A stretch of 64,000 nt of DNA, from positions 153,104 to 217,103 of the forward strand of contig NZ_QDDJ01000009.1 of the NCBI RefSeq assembly GCF_003121625.1, given 5' to 3'. The stretch comes from Ornithinimicrobium cavernae. GTDB taxonomy: Bacteria > Actinomycetota > Actinomycetes > Actinomycetales > Dermatophilaceae. The position numbers were made by a program, and so were the translations under genes. This document shows positions 44,678 to 53,729 of this stretch, piece by piece; the first letter of the stretch is position 1, and each line of letters opens with the position of its first letter. The notes under the pieces are model-generated. The model saw only the letters and a program-made list of their open reading frames with translations. It was not told where the DNA came from and did no database searches.

Positions 44678-47600
44678 TCAGTCGCGGACGGCGACCGGCA
44701 CGGAGGTGGTGCTCCCGTTGACCGTCACCGACACCTCGCCGGTGCCGGCCCGCAGGGCGGTCAGGGTCCCGGTCCGCGGGTCGTATGCCGCCACGTGGCT
44801 GCCCCCTGCGGCCTCGGCGGGGCCGATGAACACGTCGGTGGCGGTCCAGTGTGCGGTGACCGGGTAGGCGACCGGGACGGAGCGGCCGCCCTGGACGACC
44901 GTTGCCCTGATCTCCGCGGACGCACCGACGGCGAGCTCGGGCGCCGGGTCCAGCAGCAGCTCGTCCACGTGCGGGCGCATCTCCACCTCGATCCACGGGT
45001 TGGCGTCCGGCGTCACCGGCTGCGCCCGGTGCCGCGCCTCGACCGGCAGGAGCGAGGCGTCGGGGTTGATGCCGACGAGGGTCCAGCCGGAGAAGCCGCC
45101 CGCGTCCGCCCCGGTCGACGGCGCCTTGCCGGCGTTGCCGTTGATGACGTAGGGCACGCCGTCCACGGACGTCGCGGAGAACGACCCGACGTGGCTGTTG
45201 ATCATCGCGGCACCCTTGCCCGTCTCCCGCCGGAAGTCGGCCAGCCAGTCCTCCACGACGGCCACCTCCACGGCGCTGGCCATCTGGCTGGTGGCGACCG
45301 GGCTGGGGTCGCGCGGCGGGTGGTGCCACATGGCGACGACCCCGTTGACGGACGGGTCGGCCGCGGCGTCGTCGAGTGCACCGCGCAGCATCTGCCACTG
45401 TTCGAAGCCCCCACCCTGGAGCGTGCCGGTGGCGGAGTTGAGCAGGACGTAGCGGGTGCCCTCGTGCACGAAGCTGTGCTGGGCCGCGCCGAACTCCTCG
45501 GTCCACGGGTCGACCCTTCCCGGGCCCATGATCTCGTGGTTGCCCGGCACGTAGTACCAGGGCACAGCGTCCCCGATCTCCTCCTCGATCACCCGGCGCG
45601 CCAGGGTCAGGTCCTCGGGCCAGGCGGTGTCGACCCAGTCACCGTTGATGACGATGAACTCCGGGTCGGCAGCGAGCGCCTCCCGCAGGGTGCGGCGGGC
45701 CGCCGGCACGAGCGACTGGTTCGCGGCGGTGAACTGGGCGTCCGACACGACCGCGAAGGAGTAGTCCCCGTCGTCGACCGCCACGCCGTCCCGGACGACG
45801 ACGTCGTCGCGGACCTGTTCCTGCGCGGGGAGGGCCACCTCGGGGGCGACCTTGACGGTGATGTCGTCAATGGCCACGGAGCCCTGGTACTGCGTGCCGG
45901 CGGCGGTCTCGATGATGCCGAAGCGGTAGACGTCGATCGGGAAGGTCAGGCCCTGGGGCACGTCGACCTCGACGTAGCGCCAACCGGTCCAGGTGAGGTG
46001 GGGACCGTAGAGCGGGTGGTAGTCGCCGTTGCCGTCGTGGATCGAGAAAGACCACCACTGGCCACGGCCATCACCCTTGACCCACAGCCCGATCTTCTGT
46101 GGCTGGCCCTCGATGTCGATCTTCACCGGGGCCGCGGCGTTCGAGGTGCGGGTGCCGGTGGACCGGGTGAAGTCGTAGTTGATCTGCAGGGCTGTGCCAC
46201 CGTCACGACCCTGCGTGGGCTCCAGCGAGCCGGTGCTGCGGGCACCGGACCACGTCCACCGGTCAGCGTCGTCGAAGGTGGCCACGACCTGCTCGTCGAG
46301 ACCGATGGAGACCGCCACGTGCGTTTCGACGCCGCCGGCCGTCGCGGTGACGACCGTGCCGGCGGAGTCGACCAGAGGGGTGACCGTGAAGCCGCCGCGG
46401 CGGTCGCCCTCGACCGTGATGAGCGTCTCGTCGTAGTCGAGGCTCACGTCGGCCGGCTCGATGTCGGCCCGGAAGCCGCCGGCGTCGTAGCCGACCAGCG
46501 TGAACGAGCCCTTCTCGTCGACGCCGGCCAGGGACACGGTCCGGGTCGTCGACCCGATCCGGGTCAGCTCACCCAGCACCCGGATCGTGACGCTGTCGCT
46601 GACCGACCGCACGGAGGCGGTGACCTCCGCGTCGCCCGGGCGGCGCGCCGTGAAGGTGCCGTCGCCGTCCACCGTGCCGACGGCGGCCGGGGTCGCGCGG
46701 AAGCGTGGGCTCGCCTCGACCGGCGCGTAGGTCTCGTCGTGCCCGAGCGCGTCGAGCTCCCGGGTCAGGCCGGGAAAGACCGCGAGCAGGTCCTCGTCGT
46801 CGTCCTCGGACTCCGGCACCACCCGCAGGCCGGTCAGGTTGCCGCTGCCCTCGGCGGTGAAGAGTCCCAGACCGTTGGGCACGCTGCGCTGGTAGCCGTC
46901 GGAGGGCTCGTTCTCGACGTCGAGCTCCGGCGCTCCGGCCTCGCGGGCGATCATCGTGGACGAGCCCCCACCGTCGAGGTTGAGCGCCTCGTGGGCGCCG
47001 AGCTCGACCAGGTAGGCACCGAGCTCCTCGAGGCTCATGCCGCGGGAGGCTGCCATCCGGCCGTCCACCGTGACGAGGAACATCTGGCTGCGGTCCTCGC
47101 TGAAGCCGACCGCGGTGCGCGGGTGGACCGCCTTGTCGCCCTGCGGGACCACCTCACCGTCCTTCACGATCGGGCCGCTGCCGCCGATCGCGACGGCCAT
47201 CTCGCCGGCTGAGCTGCGCACGTCGTAGGACACGGTGACCGCGTCCCCGAGCTCCAGGGACCTGAGGGCCGTGGCTCCGGCCTCACGACCGACCAGGGCG
47301 ATCGCCCCCTCGGGCAGCCGCCCGGATCCGGGAGCCGCGGCGGTCGAGGTGACGACCCCGTCGGTGACGATGACCTCCGCAGTGGCGCTCAGCCCCTGCG
47401 TCGCACGGTCGCGCGAGTAGTCACCCCAGAGCGGCGTGTAGGCGCCGATGCCGTTCCGGGGCAACGCGGTCACGTTGTAGCCGGTCAGCGGCAGGTCCTC
47501 CTCCGGCAGGTCGACGGTGCCCTCCAGGAACATCTCACTGAGGGCACCCAGGCCCTCCGCGTCAATGCCCGCGGCGTGCACGCGACCGGCGTTCGGGCCC

Positions 47601-48121
47601 TTGACCAGACCGTCACGGTTGATGCCGATGCCCTGCGGCGCGCCGGAGTTGTTGATGTCGAAGAAGTCACCGTTGACGCCGGCGACGGCACCGGCGTCGG
47701 CGAGGTGCCGGCTCAGCGGGGCCGTGTCCGCGACGGAGCCGGGGTCGACGTAGTCGACGCTCAGCCCCTCGGTGCCGAGATCGGCGACCAGGACGTCGGT
47801 CCGTTGGAAGCCTGCAGCGTCGATCCAGTGCTGCGACTGGATCTCCAGTCCGGGTGCCACGGGCCGGGTGGTCTCCTCGACCAGGAGGCGGTCGGGGCCG
47901 ACAGCGGTGGTCGCGAAGGACTCGGGCTCGGTGACGTCCGAGGAGGCGGCATGGCGCCTCCCCTCGGCCGGGTCGATGTCCTCCAGGACCGGGAACGACT
48001 CGGGGTCGGGGGTGTCGGGCTGGGCACTGACCTGCAGGGCCGTGGGGAGCAGGAGCGCCGGGACCAGGCCGGCGACGATGAGGTGTCGAAGAGCGCGCGA
48101 GCGCGTGCGTTGGGGGGTCAC
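44678..48121 (-). CDS. Secreted phosphodiester glycosidase/metallophosphoesterase multidomain protein
   Basis: A 1147-aa exported protein. The signal peptide core is HLIVAGLVPALLLPTALQVSA. Residues about 130-420 form a phosphodiester glycosidase (NAGPA-like, PF09992) domain with VAGVNGDFFDINNSGAPQGI, HPRTAVGFSED and ALNLDGGGSSTM. Ig-like/BIG2-type beta domains and a jelly-roll carbohydrate-binding-like segment follow. A calcineurin-type phosphoesterase domain (about residues 775-1010) carries VVSDAQF, NGDWVD, YVPGNHEIM, MWHHPP and NSHVGSFS. A final Ig-like domain closes it. The combination suggests hydrolysis of phosphodiester-linked glycans such as teichoic acids or extracellular phosphodiesters for phosphate. 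The start is GTG 48121. Confidence 0.88.
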   Translation of the reverse strand: MTPQRTRSRALRHLIVAGLVPALLLPTALQVSAQPDTPDPESFPVLEDIDPAEGRRHAASSDVTEPESFATTAVGPDRLLVEETTRPVAPGLEIQSQHWIDAAGFQRTDVLVADLGTEGLSVDYVDPGSVADTAPLSRHLADAGAVAGVNGDFFDINNSGAPQGIGINRDGLVKGPNAGRVHAAGIDAEGLGALSEMFLEGTVDLPEEDLPLTGYNVTALPRNGIGAYTPLWGDYSRDRATQGLSATAEVIVTDGVVTSTAAAPGSGRLPEGAIALVGREAGATALRSLELGDAVTVSYDVRSSAGEMAVAIGGSGPIVKDGEVVPQGDKAVHPRTAVGFSEDRSQMFLVTVDGRMAASRGMSLEELGAYLVELGAHEALNLDGGGSSTMIAREAGAPELDVENEPSDGYQRSVPNGLGLFTAEGSGNLTGLRVVPESEDDDEDLLAVFPGLTRELDALGHDETYAPVEASPRFRATPAAVGTVDGDGTFTARRPGDAEVTASVRSVSDSVTIRVLGELTRIGSTTRTVSLAGVDEKGSFTLVGYDAGGFRADIEPADVSLDYDETLITVEGDRRGGFTVTPLVDSAGTVVTATAGGVETHVAVSIGLDEQVVATFDDADRWTWSGARSTGSLEPTQGRDGGTALQINYDFTRSTGTRTSNAAAPVKIDIEGQPQKIGLWVKGDGRGQWWSFSIHDGNGDYHPLYGPHLTWTGWRYVEVDVPQGLTFPIDVYRFGIIETAAGTQYQGSVAIDDITVKVAPEVALPAQEQVRDDVVVRDGVAVDDGDYSFAVVSDAQFTAANQSLVPAARRTLREALAADPEFIVINGDWVDTAWPEDLTLARRVIEEEIGDAVPWYYVPGNHEIMGPGRVDPWTEEFGAAQHSFVHEGTRYVLLNSATGTLQGGGFEQWQMLRGALDDAAADPSVNGVVAMWHHPPRDPSPVATSQMASAVEVAVVEDWLADFRRETGKGAAMINSHVGSFSATSVDGVPYVINGNAGKAPSTGADAGGFSGWTLVGINPDASLLPVEARHRAQPVTPDANPWIEVEMRPHVDELLLDPAPELAVGASAEIRATVVQGGRSVPVAYPVTAHWTATDVFIGPAEAAGGSHVAAYDPRTGTLTALRAGTGEVSVTVNGSTTSVPVAVRD

Positions 48122-48278
48122 GTGGGGTCAGGGTGGTCCGCCCAGGCTGCGCCACGACATACTCCCACGCGTCGTGACAGGTGGCGGCAATGGTGTCCCC
48201 CTGTTCGCCGTCCGGACACCGGCGGGAGTCCTGGCCGCCGACCCCCACGAGGGCAGCGGGTGGGGCACAATCGGCCGT

Positions 48279-49004
48279 ATGACGCTCGCCGAGTTCCCCG
48301 ATGACTGGCAGACCGCGCTGTGCGTGGTCGCGCACCCCGACGACCTGGAGTACGGCACCGCCGCGGCCGTCGCCCAGTGGACCGCTGCCGGCAAGTCCGT
48401 CAGCTACCTCCTCGCGACGCGGGGTGAGGCCGGCATCGACGGCATGCCTCCCGAGGAGGCGGCTCCCGCCCGGGCGCAGGAGGAGCGGGACGGTGCCGCC
48501 GAGGTCGGCGTCGACCGGGTGGACTTCCTCGACGACTTCAGCGACGGTGTCGTCGAGTACGGCCTCCCGCTGCGCCGGGGCATCGCGGCCCACATCCGCC
48601 GGGTGAGGCCCGACCTGGTCGTGACGACGACCTTCGAGGAGTTCTTCCCGGGGGGGTTCGCCAACCAGGCCGACCACCGGGCGGTGGGCCTGGCCACGAT
48701 CGACGCCTGCGCCGACGCGGGCAACCGCTGGATCTTCCCCGAGCTGATCGGCGAGGGGCTCGAGCCCTGGGGCGCGGTCCGCTACGTCGCCATCGCCGGG
48801 TCCACCACCCCCACGCACTACATCGACGTGACCGACACCTTCGACCTGGGCGTCGCCTCCCTGGAGGCGCACCGTCTCTACAACGAGGGTCTGGGCACGG
48901 ACTTCCCCAGCCCGCGGGAGCTGCTGACGCAGATCCTCGGCATGGAGCACCTGCGGGAGTACGGCGAGAAGGTGTGGGCCCCCCAGCTCGTCAGCCGCCG
49001 CTGA
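48279..49004 (+). CDS. PIG-L/LmbE-family deacetylase
   Basis: A zinc-dependent N-acetylglucosaminyl deacetylase-type enzyme, 241 aa. The metal motif AHPDD is at residues 18-22 and the third ligand is in NQADHRAVG; TRGEAGIDG and HRLYNEGLG are family features. Actinobacterial relatives include MshB and Mca of mycothiol metabolism, but this sequence is not clearly either. The start is ATG 48279, with CACAAT seven bases before it. It lies divergent from the secreted phosphoesterase and converges on nei. Confidence 0.85.
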   Translation: MTLAEFPDDWQTALCVVAHPDDLEYGTAAAVAQWTAAGKSVSYLLATRGEAGIDGMPPEEAAPARAQEERDGAAEVGVDRVDFLDDFSDGVVEYGLPLRRGIAAHIRRVRPDLVVTTTFEEFFPGGFANQADHRAVGLATIDACADAGNRWIFPELIGEGLEPWGAVRYVAIAGSTTPTHYIDVTDTFDLGVASLEAHRLYNEGLGTDFPSPRELLTQILGMEHLREYGEKVWAPQLVSRR

Positions 49005-49023
49005 GCGCGGGGCGCCCGGGGGC

Positions 49024-49857
49024 TCACGTGCGCCGTTGGCAGTTGCCGCACCAGAACAGGTTGCGGCCGGCCACCACGCGGTGTCGCACCCTGGCCCCGC
49101 AGCGCAGGCACGGCTCGCCCGTCCGCTGGTAGACGGAGAAGTCGCGCGGCACGTCCAGGGACCGCGCGTCCTGTCCTGTGGCGACCGCGTCGGCGACGTC
49201 CTGGAGCACCTCGTCACGGGTGATGATCCGGCCGGTCCGCACGCCCCACGGCATCAACGCGGACAGGTCCTCCCAGATCGCCTGCCAGGTCGTGCGCTTG
49301 ATCCTGGTGCCGGGATGGTTCGGGTTCACCCGGTGCCGCCACAGCACCTCGCAGCGGTAGATGTTGCCGACGCCGGCCAGGACCGTCTGGTCCATGAGGA
49401 GCTCGGCGATGGTGCGGCGCGAGGCGTGGACCCTGGCCCACCCGCGGTCCGGGTCGGACTCCGGACGCAACGGGTCCGGCCCCTGCCGCGCGACGAGGGC
49501 GTCGACCTCGTCCGGCCCCAGGACCTCGCACGCCATCGGGCCACGCAGGTCGGCCACCGTGCGGTCGTCGAGCAGCCGCAGGCGCACGGCGCCCGTGACC
49601 GGAGGGTCGGCCTGCCCGTCCACCGGCGACAGCACGAAGGTGCCGATCAGCCCGAGGTGGACGTAGAGGGTCCGCTCCCCCGCGAAGTGCAGGAAGAGGA
49701 GCTTGCCCCACGCGGAGCCGCGCTCGACCTCGTGTCCGTCCAGCAGCGCCGCGCCCTCCGCGAACCGCCCCTGGGGGCTGGTCACCGACGGTGACCCACC
49801 GGCATACGCGGTCTGCAGGTCGCCGGCGAGGCGGTGCAGGGTGTGTCCTTCTGGCAT
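49024..49857 (-). CDS. nei: Fpg/Nei-family DNA glycosylase (Nei1-like)
   Basis: The second base-excision glycosylase/AP lyase of the window, 277 aa. It begins (M)PEGHTLHRLAGDL, with Pro2 and Glu3 as catalytic residues. The helix-two-turn-helix TVLAGVGNIYRCEVLWRHR and the zinc finger CLRCGARVRHRVV...CGNCQ are intact. The start is ATG 49857. It differs clearly from the copy beside lhr and probably has a distinct lesion or strand preference, as Nei1 and Nei2 do in mycobacteria. Confidence 0.92.
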   Translation of the reverse strand: MPEGHTLHRLAGDLQTAYAGGSPSVTSPQGRFAEGAALLDGHEVERGSAWGKLLFLHFAGERTLYVHLGLIGTFVLSPVDGQADPPVTGAVRLRLLDDRTVADLRGPMACEVLGPDEVDALVARQGPDPLRPESDPDRGWARVHASRRTIAELLMDQTVLAGVGNIYRCEVLWRHRVNPNHPGTRIKRTTWQAIWEDLSALMPWGVRTGRIITRDEVLQDVADAVATGQDARSLDVPRDFSVYQRTGEPCLRCGARVRHRVVAGRNLFWCGNCQRRT

Positions 49858-49914
49858 GCGGACATCGTCACAGACGCAGCCCCGGGGTGTCCGACCGGTC
49901 GCGGCGAGGGTCGC

Positions 49915-49920
49915 TATCCT
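49915..49920 (+). promoter_or_regulatory. -10 element of the 49928 gene (leaderless type)
   Basis: TATCCT sits seven bases before ATG 49928 and there is no ribosome binding site. Confidence 0.4.
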
Positions 49921-49927
49921 GGAAACC

Positions 49928-50317
49928 ATGCACCGGAGCAGGATCGGGGTCGTCCTCATCGACCACCCGCCCGAGTCCTACGACGCGGCTGCCGCCTTCT
50001 GGGCCGGCGCCCGGGGGTCGGAGCGCGGGCCGGACGGGCCACCGGCTGAGAACCCCTACGAGTCGCTGGACCGGCTCCCCGGCGGAGTCATGCTCGAGCT
50101 GCAACGGCTCGGGCCGGGCACGCCGCCGCGGGTGCACCTGGACCTGGAGACCGACGACGTCCCGGCCGAGGTCGCCCGGGTGGTGGCGCTGGGGGCGAGG
50201 GTGGTCGAGGAGCACGAGAGCTACACCGTCCTGGCCGACCCCGGAGGCGTGCCGTTCTGTGTCGTCCCCGTCCAGAGGGCCGAGGACTTCGAGCGCCACG
50301 CCACGACCTGGCCCTGA
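49928..50317 (+). CDS. VOC-fold protein (glyoxalase-like), 129 aa
   Basis: A single-copy glyoxalase-like domain: GVVLIDHPPESYDAAAAFWAGA at the start, HLDLETDDVPAEVARVVALGARVVEEHESYTVLADPGGVPFCVVP in the second module. It belongs to the common actinobacterial group of small VOC proteins of unknown substrate. The ATG at 49928 is supported by a correctly spaced -10 box. It converges on ppc. Confidence 0.78.
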   Translation: MHRSRIGVVLIDHPPESYDAAAAFWAGARGSERGPDGPPAENPYESLDRLPGGVMLELQRLGPGTPPRVHLDLETDDVPAEVARVVALGARVVEEHESYTVLADPGGVPFCVVPVQRAEDFERHATTWP

Positions 50318-50323
50318 GCCGCC

Positions 50324-53071
50324 TCAGCCGGTGTTGCGCAGACCCGCCGCGACGCCGTTGACGGTGATCAGCAGCGCCCGCTGCAGCTCGTCCACCTGGT
50401 CGCCGTCCCCGGCCTGCTCGCGGAGGCGCCGCAGCAGCTCCACCTGCAGGTAGGAGATCGGGTCGAGGTACTGGTCCCGCACGGCCAGCGAGCGCTTGAG
50501 CACCGGCTGGTCGTCCAGCAGGTCCTCCTCGCCGGTCAGCGCGCGCAGCTCGGTGACGGTCAGCTCGAACTCGGCCCGGATGTCCTCGAAGATGTGCCTG
50601 AGGTCCTCGGGCACCAGCTGCTCGACATACAGCGCCGCGATGTCCAGGTCGGTCTTGGCGATGGTCATCTCGACGTTCGAGACCACGGCGCCGAAGAAGT
50701 GCCAGTGCTCCAGCATCTCGCGCAGCTCCGCACCGTGCCCCGCCTCGCGGGCCGCGCGCAGGCCGGAGCCGAAGCCGTACCAGCCGGGGATGATCTGCCG
50801 CGTCTGCGTCCACCCGAACACCCAGGGGATCGCGCGCAGCCCGTCCAGGCCCTTGCCCGCGTCCGGACGCTTGCTCGGTCGGGAGCCGATGTTGAGGGCG
50901 CCGAGCTGGTCGACGGGGGTGGCCGCGACGAAGTAGGCCGGAAGGTCGGGGTCGTCGATCAGGGTCCGGTACGCCCGGAAGGCGGCCTCGGAGGCCTCGT
51001 CCATGACGGCTCCCCAGCGCTGCAGCTGCTCGGCGGTCGACCGGGCGTCCCGGTGGAGCGCCGAGGCGCGGAGGACGGCGGCGAGGGAGAGCTCGAGGTT
51101 CTCCTTGGCCAGGGCGGGCAGGGAGTACTTGTCCGAGATCACCTCACCCTGCTCGGTGAACTTGATCTCGCCCTCGAGCACCCCGGAGGGCTGGGCCATG
51201 ATCGCGTCGTAGGTCGGGCCACCGCCCCGGCCCACCGAGCCGCCGCGGCCGTGGAACAGGCGCAGCCGCACGCCGTGGGCGGCCGCCACGTCGCGCAGCG
51301 CCCGCTGGGCCTGGTGGATGCTCCACTGGCTGGTCAGCACGCCGGCCTCCTTGTTGGAGTCGGAGTAGCCGAGCATGACCTCCTGCACGTTGCCGCGCAG
51401 GCGCACCACCTCGCGGTAGGCGGGGATGCGCAGCAGGGCGTCCACGAGACCGGCGGCGCCGCGCAGCTCGTCCACCGTCTCCAGCAGGGGCGCGAACCCG
51501 ATCTGGGCGAACGCCTCGATGCCGTCGGAGGCACCGTGCACGTCGAGCAGCCCGGCCTCCCGGGCGAGGACGGCCGCCGCGAGGATGTCGTCGGCCCCCT
51601 GGGTCATCGAGATGATGTAGGTCTCGATGACCTCCGGTCCGTAGGTGGCGACCGCGCGGCGGATCTCGTCGAAGACGGCGAGGGTCTGGGGGCGCGGTGC
51701 CGCTGGGGTCAGCAGCGGCCGGGGCGAGGCGAGCTCGTCCGCGAGGATGGTGAGGCGCTGCGCCCGGTCCGTGTCGGCATACGGCTGGTCCAGGTCGCCG
51801 ACCGCATCGAGCATCTCCCCCACCGCGGCGTGGTGGTGCTCGGCGTGCTCACGGACGTCGAGGGTGGCCAGGTGCAGGCCGGTGCCGGCGAGGGTCTGGG
51901 TGATGCGCGCCAGGGCACCGTCCGCGACGAGCTCACCGCCGTGGCGGCGCAGCGAGTCGGCGACCAGGTCGAGGTCGTCGAGCAGCTCGGAGGTCTGGGC
52001 GTAGTCGCGGCCCGGCTCGTGCGGCGCGTCCGCGAGCACCCGTCGCTCGGTGTTCAGCAGCTTGGCCTTGATGCAGGTGAGCTTGAGCCGGTAGGGCTCG
52101 GCGACGTTGAGCTCCTTGACCCTTGGGTCCAGCGCGGGCAGGTTGGCCAGGTCGCGGGCCAGGGAGGTCTCCAGCTCCGGGTCCACGTCGACGATGACCG
52201 TCGAGCTGGACAGCCGCGAGACCAGGACGTCGATCATGCCGAGGGCGACCTTCACCGCGTGCTGGTGCTGCAGCTTGAGGACCTCGGCCGTGACGGCCGG
52301 GGTGACATACGGGTTGCCGTCGCGGTCGCCGCCGATCCACGAGCCGAAGCGCAGGGGCGGCCGGCGACGGTCGGTCGCGACGCCGTTCTGCTCCAGCAGG
52401 TCACCCAGGTCGCCGAGCAGGTCCGGGACGGTCTCGGCGAGGACCTCGTCCAGGTAGTACATGGCGTTGCGCGCCTCGTCCATCGGCGTGGGCCGGTTCT
52501 GCCGCAGCTCGTCGGTCTGCCAGATCAGGTCGACCAGCTCGGCGAGGCGACGGTCCTGGCGCCGCCGGGCGACGGTGTCCGCGTCGGTGGTGAGGGCCAG
52601 CTCGTCCGAGAGCCGCCGGATCTTGGTCAGCACCGAGCGGCGGCTGGCCTCCGTGGGGTGTGCCGTGAACACCGGCCGGACGTCGAGCTCGGCCATGACG
52701 TCACCGAGCAGCTCGGCACCGCCGGCCTCGGCGATGGCGCCGACCGTGCGCTCCAGCCAGCCCTCTCCCTCGGCACGGTCGGTCAGCGACCGGACCCGGT
52801 GCACCTGCTCGGCCGCGTTGGCGAGGTGGAAGTAGGCGGCGAAGGCCCGCACCAGGTCCGTCGCCACCTCCAGCGGCAGGCCGGCGAGCAGGTCCCGGAC
52901 CTGCGCGGCGGCGTCGGCGTCGCCGCCCTGCCCGGCCTTGGTCTGCAGCCGCACCTCCTCGACGCGGTCCAGCAGCTCCTGCCCGTGGTGCCGCACGAGG
53001 CTCTGTCCGAGCAGGGTGGAGACGCGGCGCACGTCCGCGCGCAGTTCGGGGCTGATCGGGTCCTGGGTCAC
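50324..53071 (-). CDS. ppc: Phosphoenolpyruvate carboxylase
   Basis: An anaplerotic enzyme that carboxylates PEP to oxaloacetate, 915 aa. The catalytic His block is [15 protein letters not shown], the glycine loop is [23 protein letters not shown], and the substrate-binding block is [10 protein letters not shown]. The protein ends in RNTG, the conserved C-terminal tetrapeptide that reaches the allosteric site. The start is ATG 53071; the gene stands alone. Confidence 0.97.
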   Translation of the reverse strand: MTQDPISPELRADVRRVSTLLGQSLVRHHGQELLDRVEEVRLQTKAGQGGDADAAAQVRDLLAGLPLEVATDLVRAFAAYFHLANAAEQVHRVRSLTDRAEGEGWLERTVGAIAEAGGAELLGDVMAELDVRPVFTAHPTEASRRSVLTKIRRLSDELALTTDADTVARRRQDRRLAELVDLIWQTDELRQNRPTPMDEARNAMYYLDEVLAETVPDLLGDLGDLLEQNGVATDRRRPPLRFGSWIGGDRDGNPYVTPAVTAEVLKLQHQHAVKVALGMIDVLVSRLSSSTVIVDVDPELETSLARDLANLPALDPRVKELNVAEPYRLKLTCIKAKLLNTERRVLADAPHEPGRDYAQTSELLDDLDLVADSLRRHGGELVADGALARITQTLAGTGLHLATLDVREHAEHHHAAVGEMLDAVGDLDQPYADTDRAQRLTILADELASPRPLLTPAAPRPQTLAVFDEIRRAVATYGPEVIETYIISMTQGADDILAAAVLAREAGLLDVHGASDGIEAFAQIGFAPLLETVDELRGAAGLVDALLRIPAYREVVRLRGNVQEVMLGYSDSNKEAGVLTSQWSIHQAQRALRDVAAAHGVRLRLFHGRGGSVGRGGGPTYDAIMAQPSGVLEGEIKFTEQGEVISDKYSLPALAKENLELSLAAVLRASALHRDARSTAEQLQRWGAVMDEASEAAFRAYRTLIDDPDLPAYFVAATPVDQLGALNIGSRPSKRPDAGKGLDGLRAIPWVFGWTQTRQIIPGWYGFGSGLRAAREAGHGAELREMLEHWHFFGAVVSNVEMTIAKTDLDIAALYVEQLVPEDLRHIFEDIRAEFELTVTELRALTGEEDLLDDQPVLKRSLAVRDQYLDPISYLQVELLRRLREQAGDGDQVDELQRALLITVNGVAAGLRNTG

Positions 53072-53115
53072 CCGCCGAGCCTAGCGACCCCGAGCCGGCC
53101 GGTTCACCGACTCCC

Positions 53116-53161
53116 TGTGTCAGGCGTCCTCAGGGCTCCGACCCGGGGAACGCCTGACACA
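53116..53161 (-). terminator. 12-bp inverted repeat between the DUF3830 gene and ppc
   Basis: TGTGTCAGGCGT (53116-53127) and ACGCCTGACACA (53150-53161) are perfectly complementary, with a 22-base GC-rich loop. It sits 12 bp beyond the DUF3830 stop and 45 bp before ppc, so it probably ends the minus-strand catabolic transcript. No T-tract is present. Confidence 0.55.
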
Positions 53162-53172
53162 CGTCACCTCGT

Positions 53173-53679
53173 TCAGTCCTCGTGCGACCGGGCGAACGTC
53201 AGCGTCTCGCCGCGGGCGCCACCCATCCACACGTCCTGGCACGCGGCTGCCATCTCGGCCAGACCGTCGGTGATCTCGGCGAACACGTTGCCGGGGACCC
53301 ACCCCTGGTCGCCGTTGATGAGCAGGTTGTTGCGGCCGTAGAAGATCGCCAGGTCGATGATCCCCGTCGCGGCGCGGTGCTCCTCCTGCGCCTCGTAGCC
53401 GTACGCCGGGTTGCCCAGGTCGTCGCCGGAGAAGGTGAACCAGCAGACGTCGCCCGGGATCGGCGTGATCGTGGTGTTCTCGCGGCCGGGGTCCCGCTCC
53501 GCGAAGGGCGGATAGAGGCCGTAGATCTCGTTGCGTGCGTACTTGCCGTGGAACACCGGGGCCGACAGCGGCAGCGCGTCCCAGACGGCTGCAGCGGTCC
53601 GCGGGGCGGCATCGTCCAGCAGCCGGGCGGTGCAGCTGACGCCGCGGGTGTCCAGGCTGATCGTGAGGAACCGGGCCAT
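53173..53679 (-). CDS. DUF3830-family protein (cyclophilin-like fold)
   Basis: A 168-aa protein of the DUF3830 family. The pattern starts with a beta segment (RFLTISLDTRGVSCTARLLDDAAPRTAAAVWDALPL) and continues with HGKYARNEIYG, PGDVCWFTFSGDD and AIFYGRNNLL. ATG 53679 has AAGGAG upstream. DUF3830 genes commonly lie in amino-acid or cyclic-amide catabolic clusters beside maleate isomerase-like genes, as here; the biochemical role is unknown. It is the last gene of the minus-strand arm. Confidence 0.82.
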   Translation of the reverse strand: MARFLTISLDTRGVSCTARLLDDAAPRTAAAVWDALPLSAPVFHGKYARNEIYGLYPPFAERDPGRENTTITPIPGDVCWFTFSGDDLGNPAYGYEAQEEHRAATGIIDLAIFYGRNNLLINGDQGWVPGNVFAEITDGLAEMAAACQDVWMGGARGETLTFARSHED

Positions 53680-53729
53680 GCGCTCTCCTTGGGTGTGGGT
53701 GGGTGCCGGCAGGCGATCTGGGTATGCCG

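Noticed and set aside
43658..47212. 1184-codon open frame antisense to pnp and the phosphoesterase gene
   Set aside because: It crosses rpsO and two solid genes on the other strand, and its composition (Val/Gly/His/Asp-rich with no domain) is what high-GC antisense frames give.
50594..53341. 915-codon frame antisense to ppc
   Set aside because: Mirrors the ppc gene with no domain or start signal.
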